Part shown: positions 31,771-40,284 of the stretch, in pieces
Layout of the letters: every line of letters starts with the position of its first letter
Position numbering within the stretch: position 1 is the first letter of the stretch
DNA from: Hyphomonadaceae bacterium UBA1849
GTDB taxonomy: Bacteria; Pseudomonadota; Alphaproteobacteria; Caulobacterales; Hyphomonadaceae
Assembly (NCBI GenBank): GCA_002338565.1
Contig: DDIN01000008.1
Span: 811,567-875,566 of the forward strand
Length of the DNA stretch: 64,000 bases
Direction: 5' to 3'
Notes under the pieces: model-generated
Database searches by the model: none
Seen by the model: the letters and a program-made list of their open reading frames with translations, nothing else
What the model was told of the DNA's origin: nothing
Made by a program: the position numbers and the translations under genes

Positions 31771-34242
31771 CTATTCGGCGGCGAGGATGTGGGAGGGATT
31801 GAAGGGCGCGTGCGCCTCAGGCTCCGGCGCATGGCCGGGCCAGCGGGTGAGAAGCTCGGCTGCCCAGGGCAGGCCCTTTTCGATCAGCCAGCAGGCGGAA
31901 AAGCCGTCGCCTTCCGTCTCGGCCCAGATGCGATCCATGCGGGCCTGGTCTTCGGGCGATGACGCGCCGCAGACGGACAATGCAATCGGCCCGAGGCCAA
32001 GATCGAAGACACGGGCCCCGAGGGGCGACTGGTAGTAATAGTCGCGCTTCGGTGTGGCCCTGCTGATCAGTTCGATCTGGCGCGCGTTGAGGCCGAACCG
32101 CTGATAGGTCTCGCGGGATTGTGGTTCCTGCGCGCGCTCGTTCGGCAGGAAGATGCGCGTGGGGCAGGATTCGACGAGGGCTGGCGCGATGGTGCTGTTC
32201 GCAATGTCGGCAAGGCTTTGCGTCGCGAACACGACGGACACGTTCTTCTTGCGAAGGGTCTTCAGCCATTCACGGATGCGCGCGGCAAACATGGGATCAT
32301 CGAGGAAGAGCCAGGCTTCATCGAGGATGAGCAGTGTTGGCCTGCCATCAAACCGCGCTTCCAGCCGGTGGAAGAGATAGGTGATCACAGGCGCCACGGC
32401 GCCTTTCGCATGCATCAGCTCTTCCATCTCGAAGCAGACTGTGTCGGCGAGCGCGAGGCTTTCATGGTCGGCATCGAGGAGCCGTCCGTGCGGACCTTCC
32501 AGCGTGAACGGATGCAGCGCGGATTTGAGCGTGTCGTCCTGCAGCATCAGGCTGAGGCCTGTCAGCGTGCGTTCGGGTTCAGGCGCTGAGCTGAGAGACT
32601 GGATCGCTTCCCAGAGCTTTGCCTTGAGGTCCGGCGTCATCGCGACGCCTTCATTGGTGCAAAGACCCGCGAGCCAGTCGGCGGCAAAGCTTGCGCCATG
32701 TTCGGTGTCGATATCTTTCAGCGGCTGGAGACTTGGCGCGCGGGCACCGCCGAGATCGATATGTGCACCGCCCATGCAGAGCGTCGCGGCGCGGGCCGAG
32801 CGGCCCTTGTCGAACAGGAAGACCTGCGCCCCCTCATAGCGCTTCCATTGCAGGGCTAAGAGCGAGAGCAGAACAGACTTGCCCGCGCCGGTCGGGCCGA
32901 CGACCAGCGTATGGCCGACATCGCCAATATGCAGGTTCAGGCGGAACGGTGTCGTGCCATCGGTCTGCGCCTGAATGAGCGCCGGGGCGTTGTGGTGACG
33001 ATTGGTGTCTTCGCCCGCCCAGACGGCCGAGAGCGGCACCATATGGGCAAGGTTCAGCGTGTGCAGAATGGGCTGGCGGACATTGGCATAAGGATGACCG
33101 GGCAATGAGCCGAGCCAGGCATCGACCGCGTTCAGTGTTTCCCTGATCGCGGTGAAACCGCGGCCATTCACGATGCGCTCGGCAATTCGGATATGTTCGT
33201 CCACCGTGCGGCGGTCGGGGTCAGCAACGGTGATGGTGGTCGTGACATAGCCGTAGGAAACGAGATCACTGCCCAGTTCCTGCAGCGCCGCATCGGCGTC
33301 AGCGGCCTTATTGTCAGCGTCATTGTCGACGAGCGCCGCCTGCTCATTGAACATGGTCTCACGCAGCACCGCGCCGATGGATTTGCGCTTGGCGAACCAG
33401 TGGCGGCGTTTCTTGCCGAGGACTTTCTCGGCTTCGGCCTTGTCCATCGCGATGAACCGGGTCGCCCAACGATAGGCAAAGCCTTGACGGTTCAGCTCGT
33501 CGAGAATGCCCGGCAGGGTCGTGGCCGGAAAGCCGAGAATGGTCAGCGTGCGCAAATGCGCCTCACCAATCATCGGTTCGAGCCCGCCCGCGAAGGGCTC
33601 ATCGGCGAGAATGGCGTCGAGGAAGACCGGCAGTTCCGGCGTCACGACCGGGTGGCGCTTGGTTGAGATCGTCGAGTGCAGATAAGTCAGCGTCTCGTCG
33701 TCAGAGAGCTTCGCAATCTCGGCGAGGCAGGTGGCCAACAGATCAAAGACGCGGTCAGCGTGCTGCTGGAAGGTCTCAAGCCTATGCCGCCAGGTCGCGG
33801 CGTCTTCCGTTTCGACACGCTGGATCAGGGCCTTCTCGGCGCGGCCGGTGGCATCGGCGGGCGGCAGCCAGAGCAGGGTCAGATAATACGAACTCTCAAA
33901 CCGGGTTCCGGCTTCTTCCGCCTGTAATGACCGTTCCTGATCGGTGAGCCAGGTCAGCGCATCGGGAAACTCCGCCTCCGGATAGTCATGCACTTCATGG
34001 CGCTGGGCTTCGAAGAAGAGGGCCCAGCCCGAGCCGAACCGGCGCAGCACATTATTGACCCGCGCCATGACGGAGACGAGTTCTTCTTCCGTCGAACTTT
34101 CGAGGTCAGGGCCGCGATAGCGGAACGTCGTCTGGAAGCTGCCATCCTTGTTGAGGACAACGCCCGGCGCCACGATGCAGGCCCAGGGCAGATAGTCGGC
34201 CAGAAGCGTCGGCGCGTCGGCATATTCTCTGAGGTTCAGCAT
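31771..34242 (-). CDS. trbE: Conjugal transfer ATPase TrbE (VirB4-type)
   Basis: An 823-aa ATPase energising the type IV secretion channel at the inner membrane. The N-terminal CagE/TrbE domain begins LNLREYADAPTLLADYLPWA. Walker A is GPTGAGKS at residues 449-456, and Walker B is PTLLILDEAWLFLDDP. VFATQSLADIANS marks the VirB4 motor. It overlaps trbD by 7 bases and is complete. Confidence 0.96.
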   Translation of the reverse strand: MLNLREYADAPTLLADYLPWACIVAPGVVLNKDGSFQTTFRYRGPDLESSTEEELVSVMARVNNVLRRFGSGWALFFEAQRHEVHDYPEAEFPDALTWLTDQERSLQAEEAGTRFESSYYLTLLWLPPADATGRAEKALIQRVETEDAATWRHRLETFQQHADRVFDLLATCLAEIAKLSDDETLTYLHSTISTKRHPVVTPELPVFLDAILADEPFAGGLEPMIGEAHLRTLTILGFPATTLPGILDELNRQGFAYRWATRFIAMDKAEAEKVLGKKRRHWFAKRKSIGAVLRETMFNEQAALVDNDADNKAADADAALQELGSDLVSYGYVTTTITVADPDRRTVDEHIRIAERIVNGRGFTAIRETLNAVDAWLGSLPGHPYANVRQPILHTLNLAHMVPLSAVWAGEDTNRHHNAPALIQAQTDGTTPFRLNLHIGDVGHTLVVGPTGAGKSVLLSLLALQWKRYEGAQVFLFDKGRSARAATLCMGGAHIDLGGARAPSLQPLKDIDTEHGASFAADWLAGLCTNEGVAMTPDLKAKLWEAIQSLSSAPEPERTLTGLSLMLQDDTLKSALHPFTLEGPHGRLLDADHESLALADTVCFEMEELMHAKGAVAPVITYLFHRLEARFDGRPTLLILDEAWLFLDDPMFAARIREWLKTLRKKNVSVVFATQSLADIANSTIAPALVESCPTRIFLPNERAQEPQSRETYQRFGLNARQIELISRATPKRDYYYQSPLGARVFDLGLGPIALSVCGASSPEDQARMDRIWAETEGDGFSACWLIEKGLPWAAELLTRWPGHAPEPEAHAPFNPSHILAAE

Positions 34243-34493
34243 GTCAGATGCTCCTTGTGGCGCGTCGAGCGGCCTGCGACGGCCATGAAATCCGGATCAG
34301 ACCGCGCCATGAATACCGCTGCCGAATGCCCCACCGCCCAGAGCACAAGGCCCGGTATCCAGAGCTGGAGGCCGAGGCCGACAGCAGCCGCGAGGGTCCC
34401 GATGGCGATGGCGGCGGTTCTTGGCGCGCCCGCCATCAGGATTGGCTCGGTCAGGGACCGGTGGAGCGGGATTTCATAGCCGTCGGCAGACAT
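34236..34493 (-). CDS. trbD: Conjugal transfer protein TrbD (VirB3-type)
   Basis: An 85-aa inner-membrane protein with the family opening (IPLHRSLTEPILMAGAPR) and two hydrophobic segments. It overlaps trbC by one base (TGATG) and trbE by 7, consistent with coupled translation. Confidence 0.93.
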   Translation of the reverse strand: MSADGYEIPLHRSLTEPILMAGAPRTAAIAIGTLAAAVGLGLQLWIPGLVLWAVGHSAAVFMARSDPDFMAVAGRSTRHKEHLTC

Positions 34494-34828
34494 CAGATGA
34501 GCGCTCCGCCGCCGAACGAGAAGAAGGTCAGGAAGAAGCTTGTCGCGGCAAACGCGATCGAAAGCCCGAACACGATCTGGATCAGCTTGCGCATGCCGCC
34601 CGAGGTCTCACCAAAGGCCAGCGTCAGGCCGGTAATCGTGATGATGATCACCGCGACGATGCGCGCGACCGGTCCCTCGATCGAGGTCAGGATCTGATCG
34701 AGCGGGCCTTCCCAGGGCATGCCGGAGCCTGCCGCATGGGCGGGACCGGCGATCATCAGGCCGAGGCCGATACAGGCCGCGACCTGCACCGTTCGGTTTA
34801 CGGTCTGGAGGTGGGTGTAGAGGGTCAT
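34493..34828 (-). CDS. trbC: Conjugal transfer pilin TrbC (VirB2-type)
   Basis: A 111-aa prepilin with a long signal peptide (ending near HAAG) and two membrane helices. In RP4, TrbC is trimmed and cyclised by the TraF peptidase; a traF gene is present at 52871. It overlaps trbB by 4 bases. Confidence 0.93.
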   Translation of the reverse strand: MTLYTHLQTVNRTVQVAACIGLGLMIAGPAHAAGSGMPWEGPLDQILTSIEGPVARIVAVIIITITGLTLAFGETSGGMRKLIQIVFGLSIAFAATSFFLTFFSFGGGALI

Positions 34829-35820
34829 TGGGTTTCTCCATGTTGGACGAGGGACAGGGAACGGGAGACGAGCGGGGCGGTCTGATACCCCTCGCCGTCA
34901 AAACCTGTGACTCGCAGCGCCTCTTCGACGCGGCGCTGGCCGCCCGCGCGGCTCATGAACACGACCACGTCAATCGCCTCTGCGATGAGGTCGAAGGGCG
35001 CGCGCGGTGTGGCTTCCAGGGTGAGCTGTTCAAGCCGGGTTAGCGCGCCGTGTGCGGAGTTGGCATGAAGCGTCGTGATCCCGCCCGGATGGCCGGTGTT
35101 CCAGGCCTTGAGGAGGTCGAGCGCTTCAGGCCCCCGGACCTCGCCGACAATGATCCGGTCGGGTCGTAGCCTTAAGGTCGAGCGGACAAGGTCCTGCAGG
35201 CTGGTGCTGCCGCGATGGGTGCGCAGCTGCACCACATTGGGCGCGGCGCAGCGCAGCTCGCGCGTGTCTTCCAGGATGACAATGCGGTCGTTTTGGAGTG
35301 AGGGTTCTGCCAGCAAGGCATTGGTGAACGTCGTCTTGCCGGACGATGTGCCGCCCGCGATGAGGATGTTGGCCTTGCTGGCGATAGCGTCTCTGAGCGC
35401 CTGTGCCAGCGCCGGAGCCAAGGCGCCCTGGGTGACATAGTCGCCGAGTTCGAACGGCGTCGTCGCGGGCTTGCGGATCGAAAAGCATGGGCTGGTCGAG
35501 ACAGGTGGGAGAAGCCCTTCAAACCGCTCGCCGCTGCCGGGGAGTTCGGCCGAGACGATCGGGGACTTGGCGTGAGCGGCCTCTTCCACCCCGGAGGCGA
35601 CCAGGCGGATAACGCGCTCGCGGTCGCAAGGGGCAAGTGTGTGCTGCGAAATGATGACGCCCACGCCAGCCTTCTCGATCCAGACCGAGCCGTCCGGATT
35701 GGCCATCACCTCGATCGTGTCCGGCGCTTCCAGCGCCTCACGCACCACCGGGCAGAAGGCCGTGCGCAGCATGGTGCTGCGCCGGGTTTCTGTTTCGGTA
35801 TGGTGCGCATGAAGGGACAT
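34825..35820 (-). CDS. trbB: Conjugal transfer ATPase TrbB (VirB11-type)
   Basis: A 331-aa hexameric traffic ATPase. Walker A is GGTSSGKT at residues 156-163. The Asp box is ILEDTRELRC and Walker B region RPDRIIVGEVRGPEALDLL, followed by the His box GHPGGITTLHANSA. It is the first gene of the leftward transfer operon, which continues without a break of more than 12 bases to 25803. A tandem 10-bp repeat array lies 73-130 bases upstream. Confidence 0.96.
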   Translation of the reverse strand: MSLHAHHTETETRRSTMLRTAFCPVVREALEAPDTIEVMANPDGSVWIEKAGVGVIISQHTLAPCDRERVIRLVASGVEEAAHAKSPIVSAELPGSGERFEGLLPPVSTSPCFSIRKPATTPFELGDYVTQGALAPALAQALRDAIASKANILIAGGTSSGKTTFTNALLAEPSLQNDRIVILEDTRELRCAAPNVVQLRTHRGSTSLQDLVRSTLRLRPDRIIVGEVRGPEALDLLKAWNTGHPGGITTLHANSAHGALTRLEQLTLEATPRAPFDLIAEAIDVVVFMSRAGGQRRVEEALRVTGFDGEGYQTAPLVSRSLSLVQHGETQ

Positions 35821-35885
35821 ATCCCAGGGCTCCGACTGTTCATTTCAACAAAGCCAAGGATCGCAGACGGATGAATTCTACGGGA

Positions 35886-35949
35886 GTGTGAATGGCGGCA
35901 AATGGAGGCCGAACGCGGCGCAAGGCGGCGCGTTCCGGCATATTGCGGT
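35886..35949. promoter_or_regulatory. Decamer array A in the trbB / regulator intergenic region
   Basis: Six heptamers sit at exact 10-base steps: TGGCGGC 35893, TGGAGGC 35903, ACGCGGC 35913, AGGCGGC 35923, TTCCGGC 35933, TTGCGGT 35943. Read toward trbB, the last part is ccatttgccgccattcacac, which recurs letter for letter in front of traG (63362-63381) at nearly the same distance from the start codon. Confidence 0.8.
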
Positions 35950-36147
35950 AAAGGATGACAAATGCGCTTTTCTGTAGAGTTTGCGGCAGTTTTTCGTGTC
36001 ACAAGCGAAACGAAAAAGGGTCGTTGTTTAGACGCAAAGCAATTAGAACACTGTTTTCAGACATCTTAATTGAGGTCGTCAGAGAGAAGCGCCAAACAAG
36101 CGTTGGCACACTTCTTGCCGGAATTCTCGTAAGAAGGGAGTTCAACC

Positions 36148-36990
36148 ATGAAAACATTCACACTCGAAACAGACGCATTCACCGCAAAGTATGATTATTT
36201 GTGGCGGCTCTCGGAGGATCGCTGGGCCTGGGAATATGCCCGTCGCAGCAATAAGGTTCGCCGCTACGCGGAAAGCCGCACGCCGGACGACATTTCCGAG
36301 ATGCAGGCGCCCTGCGCCAGCATCCGCCTCCTGAAATCCCGCGTGCCTCAGACCATGGCCGAACGGCTCGGCTTTGCCTTTATGCCCGATCCTGCAAAGA
36401 ACGGATTCGAGGCCGATGTCGTCTGGACCCGGCTTGCCTATCCCGATCAGGTCGAGGTCAATTGCAGCTCGCTTCGCCCCGGCCAGACCTGCGATATCTG
36501 GGAGCGCACCGTACCGATCTGCAACATCACCCACATCACCGATTCCATCGGTCGCGAATTCCTGCTGATCCGCGGCAAGGGCTGCGTCGTCCAGGTGCGC
36601 TGCACAGGTCTCTCCCTTCTCGGGATGGAGCCAGTGAGGATGAACCTCACCATTTCTGATCTTGATGCCTTCGAGCGCAAGGTGAAGGCCCAGAAAGCCG
36701 CGCTTGCGCTGATCGGCGATGGGCCGGACCTGACAGAGCCGCGCTGGACCAAACGAACGGCGATGCTGCGCAATGGCCTCATCGCGCTGGACTGTCTGGA
36801 AGCCGGCCTCAATCGCCGCGAAATCGCAGAAGTGATCTTTGGCAAGGACCGCGTGGCCGAGGACTGGAATGGACCGTCGCTGAAACACAGCATGCGTTAC
36901 CTCATCCTGAAAGCCGAAGCGCTGCGCGATGGCGGCTATCTCGTCGAACTCCTCGGGTCGCAGTTCGGGATCACGAAGACCGCCGCCTGA
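36148..36990 (+). CDS. DUF6499/DUF2285 transcriptional regulator, FseA-like
   Basis: A 280-aa protein. Residues ~14-60 (YDYLWRLSEDRWAWEYARRSNKVRRY) match the DUF6499 element, and the C-terminal ~100 residues (LRNGLIALDCLEAGLNRREIAEVIFG, then SLKHSMRYLILKAEALRDGGYLVEL) match DUF2285, a helix-turn-helix-like domain. In ICEMlSymR7A the excision/transfer activator FseA joins these two domains only after a programmed frameshift. Here one unbroken frame encodes both. It diverges from trbB across a 327-base region holding array A, so it is the best candidate master activator of this ICE. Confidence 0.8.
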   Translation: MKTFTLETDAFTAKYDYLWRLSEDRWAWEYARRSNKVRRYAESRTPDDISEMQAPCASIRLLKSRVPQTMAERLGFAFMPDPAKNGFEADVVWTRLAYPDQVEVNCSSLRPGQTCDIWERTVPICNITHITDSIGREFLLIRGKGCVVQVRCTGLSLLGMEPVRMNLTISDLDAFERKVKAQKAALALIGDGPDLTEPRWTKRTAMLRNGLIALDCLEAGLNRREIAEVIFGKDRVAEDWNGPSLKHSMRYLILKAEALRDGGYLVELLGSQFGITKTAA

Positions 36991-37290
36991 TCAGGGCGTT
37001 CAGCGGCACGGAGTCTTTTGCGGCCTGCCCGCGCCTTTGGCGCGGGGCTGTTCGCCCGGCTGTAGGGGCCGTTGAGAGGCATCGGGGCGGTCCGGGGTGA
37101 TCGCCGACCTTCGCCCGGCGCTCGCCCCGGAGCCGCAGGAGCCATCCTACGCCGACCGGCCCGGCGAGGCTCAATGAGGGTCCGGTTGTTCGTCTAAAGA
37201 ACGTGGTGCTGGGCCTCGCCGGCTGACCGCGCGCCCGCGCTTCCCACTGGCTGGCGCCAGAGGGGTCGCGGACGCTGATGGTTCAGGTCA
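36991..37290. other. GC-rich gene-free 300 bases
   Basis: Lies between the regulator and hsdR stop codons. It holds a perfect 8-bp hairpin cccgcgcc-ttt-ggcgcggg (37028-37046), possibly a terminator without T run, and a 10-bp inverted repeat ccggcgaggc (37161-37170) / gcctcgccgg (37213-37222) 42 bases apart. No gene was seen. Confidence 0.5.
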
Positions 37291-40284
37291 TCAGGCTGCG
37301 TCGCCTTTGACCTCACGAAGCGCCCGGTTGAAAAAGAAGCGGATCAGCTTGTCCCGGGCTGCCGGATCGGTGAGCACGATATCGCGCATGTCATTGTCAC
37401 GCTGGAACATGCGGATCGCGCCCTGAAAGAACGCTTGCGAGAAAGCGGAATAGACTACATCAGGTGCATTGTTCCGAAGCATGTCTGTCATGTCGTCGTC
37501 GAGCGTGGCCTGATAGGTCGGCTCATAACGAATAAAGTCATTCTCGGTGAATTCCGTACCATGACGGTCGTTGAAAGCCTTCACGATTTCCGAGAGCTCG
37601 CGCTGTTCATCTTCGGTATAGGGCTTGGCACCAAACTCGCTGATCGCCTTTAGCGCTTCCTTGTCCCCCGGCGAGAGGGAAGCGCTGCCCTGTTCCTTCT
37701 GCACGACCTTGAAGGCCTGCAGGCGGAGCATGTCCTGTGTGATTTCTATGTCGGGCGGCACTTCACGGTTCGGCAATAAACGCGAAAGCCAGGACGCATA
37801 GCTGTAGAGCTTTTCGAGCGAGGTATCCTCGAGCCGGATAACCTGCGCAACGAAGCCGTAGAAGCGCATATAGCTTTTCAGAAGCTGACGGAATTCTTCC
37901 TGGCGGCCTTCATCCTCATCGGCTTCGAAGCGCTGCACCGCTTCTCGGACAAGGCCCTCAAGACGCGCCCGGTCGCTGCCGCTGAGTGCGCCTGAATAGA
38001 ATGTCTCTGCGAAGCGGTCGATCTCACCGCGATCGAGATAGCCGAATTTGAAAAGGCGGCCTTCGAGTTCGTAGACCTGATTGGGGTCCGACATCGCCTC
38101 AAGCGAGGTCGCTTCATAAAAAGGCCGGAACGCGGTCTGGATATCCTCCATCGTGTTCTGGAAATCGAGAATATAGGTGTTCTCCTTGCCAGCTTTCGTC
38201 CTGTTGAGGCGCGATAGTGTCTGTACCGCCTGCAATCCGGCAAGTTTGCGATCAATATACATGGCGCAGAGCTTTGGCTGGTCGAACCCAGTCTGGTACT
38301 TTTCCGCGACGATCAGGATTTGGTACGTGTCAGGATAAGGCGTGCCGTCCGGCTTGAACCCGTCAAACCGTCCCGGTAGCTCTGTTTCACTAAATCCGTT
38401 CAGGTCGGCTTCGGTATAGGTTTCGCCCTCATGGGTGAGTTCGCCGGAGAAGGCGACAAGCGCGCGAAGGTCGCCATAGTTCTCAGCATCGAGATAGGCC
38501 TTGATCCCGAAATAATAGCGCAGTGCATGCTCGCGGCTTTGGGTGACAATCATGGCCTTTGCCTGACCGCCAAGTTCGCCCATCACATGGCGGCGGAAAT
38601 GTTCGACAATGATTTCGACCTTCTGGCCGATCGCGGTCGGATGCAGGGATGCAAACCGCGCCACTTTCCGCTGCCCGCGCCGGCCGCTCAGTTCCGGATC
38701 GTCTTCAATCGTCTTCTCGAGTTGGTAATAGGCCTTGTACGTCATGTAGTTCTGGAGGACGTCCAGAATGAAGCCTTCCTCGATGGCCTGACGCATCGAA
38801 TACTCATGGAAAGCGACCGGCAACCCGTCCGAACCTTTGACGCCGAATCGCTCAAGCGTCACGTTTCGCGGCGTCGCGGTGAAGGCGAAGAAGCTGAGAT
38901 TGGCCTGCGGTCCGCGGGACTTCTGATAGTCGAGGATCAGATCCTCGATATCTTCGCTTGAGGTTTCATCGCGGGTCAGCGCATCCGTCATCGCCTGGGC
39001 CGATTTGCCGGACTGGCTGGAATGGGCTTCGTCGATGATGACGGCGAAGGTGCGCGCGCCCTGACCGGAGATCGCCTTGAGATGATCGGTTGAGAATTTC
39101 TGGATCGTCGTAACGATGATCCGTGCCCCCTTGGCGATCGCCTCTTTCAGCTGCTTCGAGGTCCCGTCGATGGTTTTGACAAGGCCCTTGGTTTGTTCGA
39201 ACTGGGCGACAGTTTCCTGAAGCTGGCGGTCGAGAACAACGCGGTCGGTCACGATGATCGCTGTGTTGAACACCGGGGTGTTCGACCCGTCATGCAGATT
39301 GATGGCCTGATGGGCCAGCCAGCCAATCGTATTCGATTTGCCCGAACCCGCCGAGTGCTGGATCAGATAGTTCCGGCCAGGACCATTTGCGCCCGCATGG
39401 GAGATCAACCGGCGCACCGCGTCCAGTTGCTGGAAGCGCGGGAAGATCATCACAACGTCTTTGCCTGTCTTTTCGACATGCATAAACTGGCCGACAATCT
39501 CGAGAAGGACGCGCCGCGAGAAGATCGCCTCGCCCCAATCGCCGGGGCGGTAGAGATAGGCAACCCGGAATTCGTCCGCGACATCGGGATTGCCTGCGCC
39601 CCGTTCGCGCCCGCGATTGAATGGCAGGAATCGCGTCTTGCCATTGGCGAGCCGCGTCGTCATCGAGACATTGTCCTCATCCATCGCGAAGTGCACGAGT
39701 GCGCCGCGCTGGAAGGTGAGGAGAGGTTCGCCTGCGGGCGAGCGGTCTTTCCGGTACTGCTTCTCGGCATGCCGGAAGGTCGAACCGGTCAGGAGGTTTT
39801 TGGCCTCTATCGTCGCGACGGGCAGGCCATTCAGAAACAGGACCACATCGATCCGGCTTTCATGACGGCTGCTATAGGCAACCTCATCCATGACGCTGAG
39901 GATATTGGCCTGATATTCCTCCACACGTTTGGGCTCTAGCGTGCTCGCAGGCCGGAAGTAGCAAAGCGAGAACTTGATGCCGGGCACGATCTTGAGGCCC
40001 TGGCGCAGCACATCGAGCAGGTCGCGCTCCTTGAGCGCCCTGGTCAGTTGGGTGAACAGCGTGTCTTCGGCCGAGTCCGAGTAATGCGCGGTGAGTTTCT
40101 CCCATTCTTCGGGCTGGCTCTCGCTCAGAAACCGAACCACCAGGTCGCGGTCCATCGCCAGCGCGCGGTCATAGTCGGTCTTGGCATCGCGGCGCAGGTA
40201 ACCTTCGCCGCTGACCAGCTGATCAATGAGATGGTCCTGCAGGACCTTTTCGCGGTGGGCGCTGTCGGGTGTGTACGTGGTCAT
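37291..40284 (-). CDS. hsdR: Type I restriction endonuclease subunit R
   Basis: A 997-aa motor/nuclease subunit. The N-terminal PD-(D/E)xK nuclease is seen as RIDVVLFLNGLPVATIEAKN. The helicase has GSGKS at 313-317 and DEAH at 418-421, with later motifs KYQTGFDQPKL and QTLSRLNRT. The C-terminal helical part would bind the methylase. It is the last gene of the operon and overlaps the GmrSD-like gene by 4 bases. Confidence 0.96.
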   Translation of the reverse strand: MTTYTPDSAHREKVLQDHLIDQLVSGEGYLRRDAKTDYDRALAMDRDLVVRFLSESQPEEWEKLTAHYSDSAEDTLFTQLTRALKERDLLDVLRQGLKIVPGIKFSLCYFRPASTLEPKRVEEYQANILSVMDEVAYSSRHESRIDVVLFLNGLPVATIEAKNLLTGSTFRHAEKQYRKDRSPAGEPLLTFQRGALVHFAMDEDNVSMTTRLANGKTRFLPFNRGRERGAGNPDVADEFRVAYLYRPGDWGEAIFSRRVLLEIVGQFMHVEKTGKDVVMIFPRFQQLDAVRRLISHAGANGPGRNYLIQHSAGSGKSNTIGWLAHQAINLHDGSNTPVFNTAIIVTDRVVLDRQLQETVAQFEQTKGLVKTIDGTSKQLKEAIAKGARIIVTTIQKFSTDHLKAISGQGARTFAVIIDEAHSSQSGKSAQAMTDALTRDETSSEDIEDLILDYQKSRGPQANLSFFAFTATPRNVTLERFGVKGSDGLPVAFHEYSMRQAIEEGFILDVLQNYMTYKAYYQLEKTIEDDPELSGRRGQRKVARFASLHPTAIGQKVEIIVEHFRRHVMGELGGQAKAMIVTQSREHALRYYFGIKAYLDAENYGDLRALVAFSGELTHEGETYTEADLNGFSETELPGRFDGFKPDGTPYPDTYQILIVAEKYQTGFDQPKLCAMYIDRKLAGLQAVQTLSRLNRTKAGKENTYILDFQNTMEDIQTAFRPFYEATSLEAMSDPNQVYELEGRLFKFGYLDRGEIDRFAETFYSGALSGSDRARLEGLVREAVQRFEADEDEGRQEEFRQLLKSYMRFYGFVAQVIRLEDTSLEKLYSYASWLSRLLPNREVPPDIEITQDMLRLQAFKVVQKEQGSASLSPGDKEALKAISEFGAKPYTEDEQRELSEIVKAFNDRHGTEFTENDFIRYEPTYQATLDDDMTDMLRNNAPDVVYSAFSQAFFQGAIRMFQRDNDMRDIVLTDPAARDKLIRFFFNRALREVKGDAA

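Noticed and set aside
31117..31962. 281-codon rightward frame over trbJ
   Set aside because: Antisense to trbJ/trbE; it interrupts a tightly packed leftward operon.
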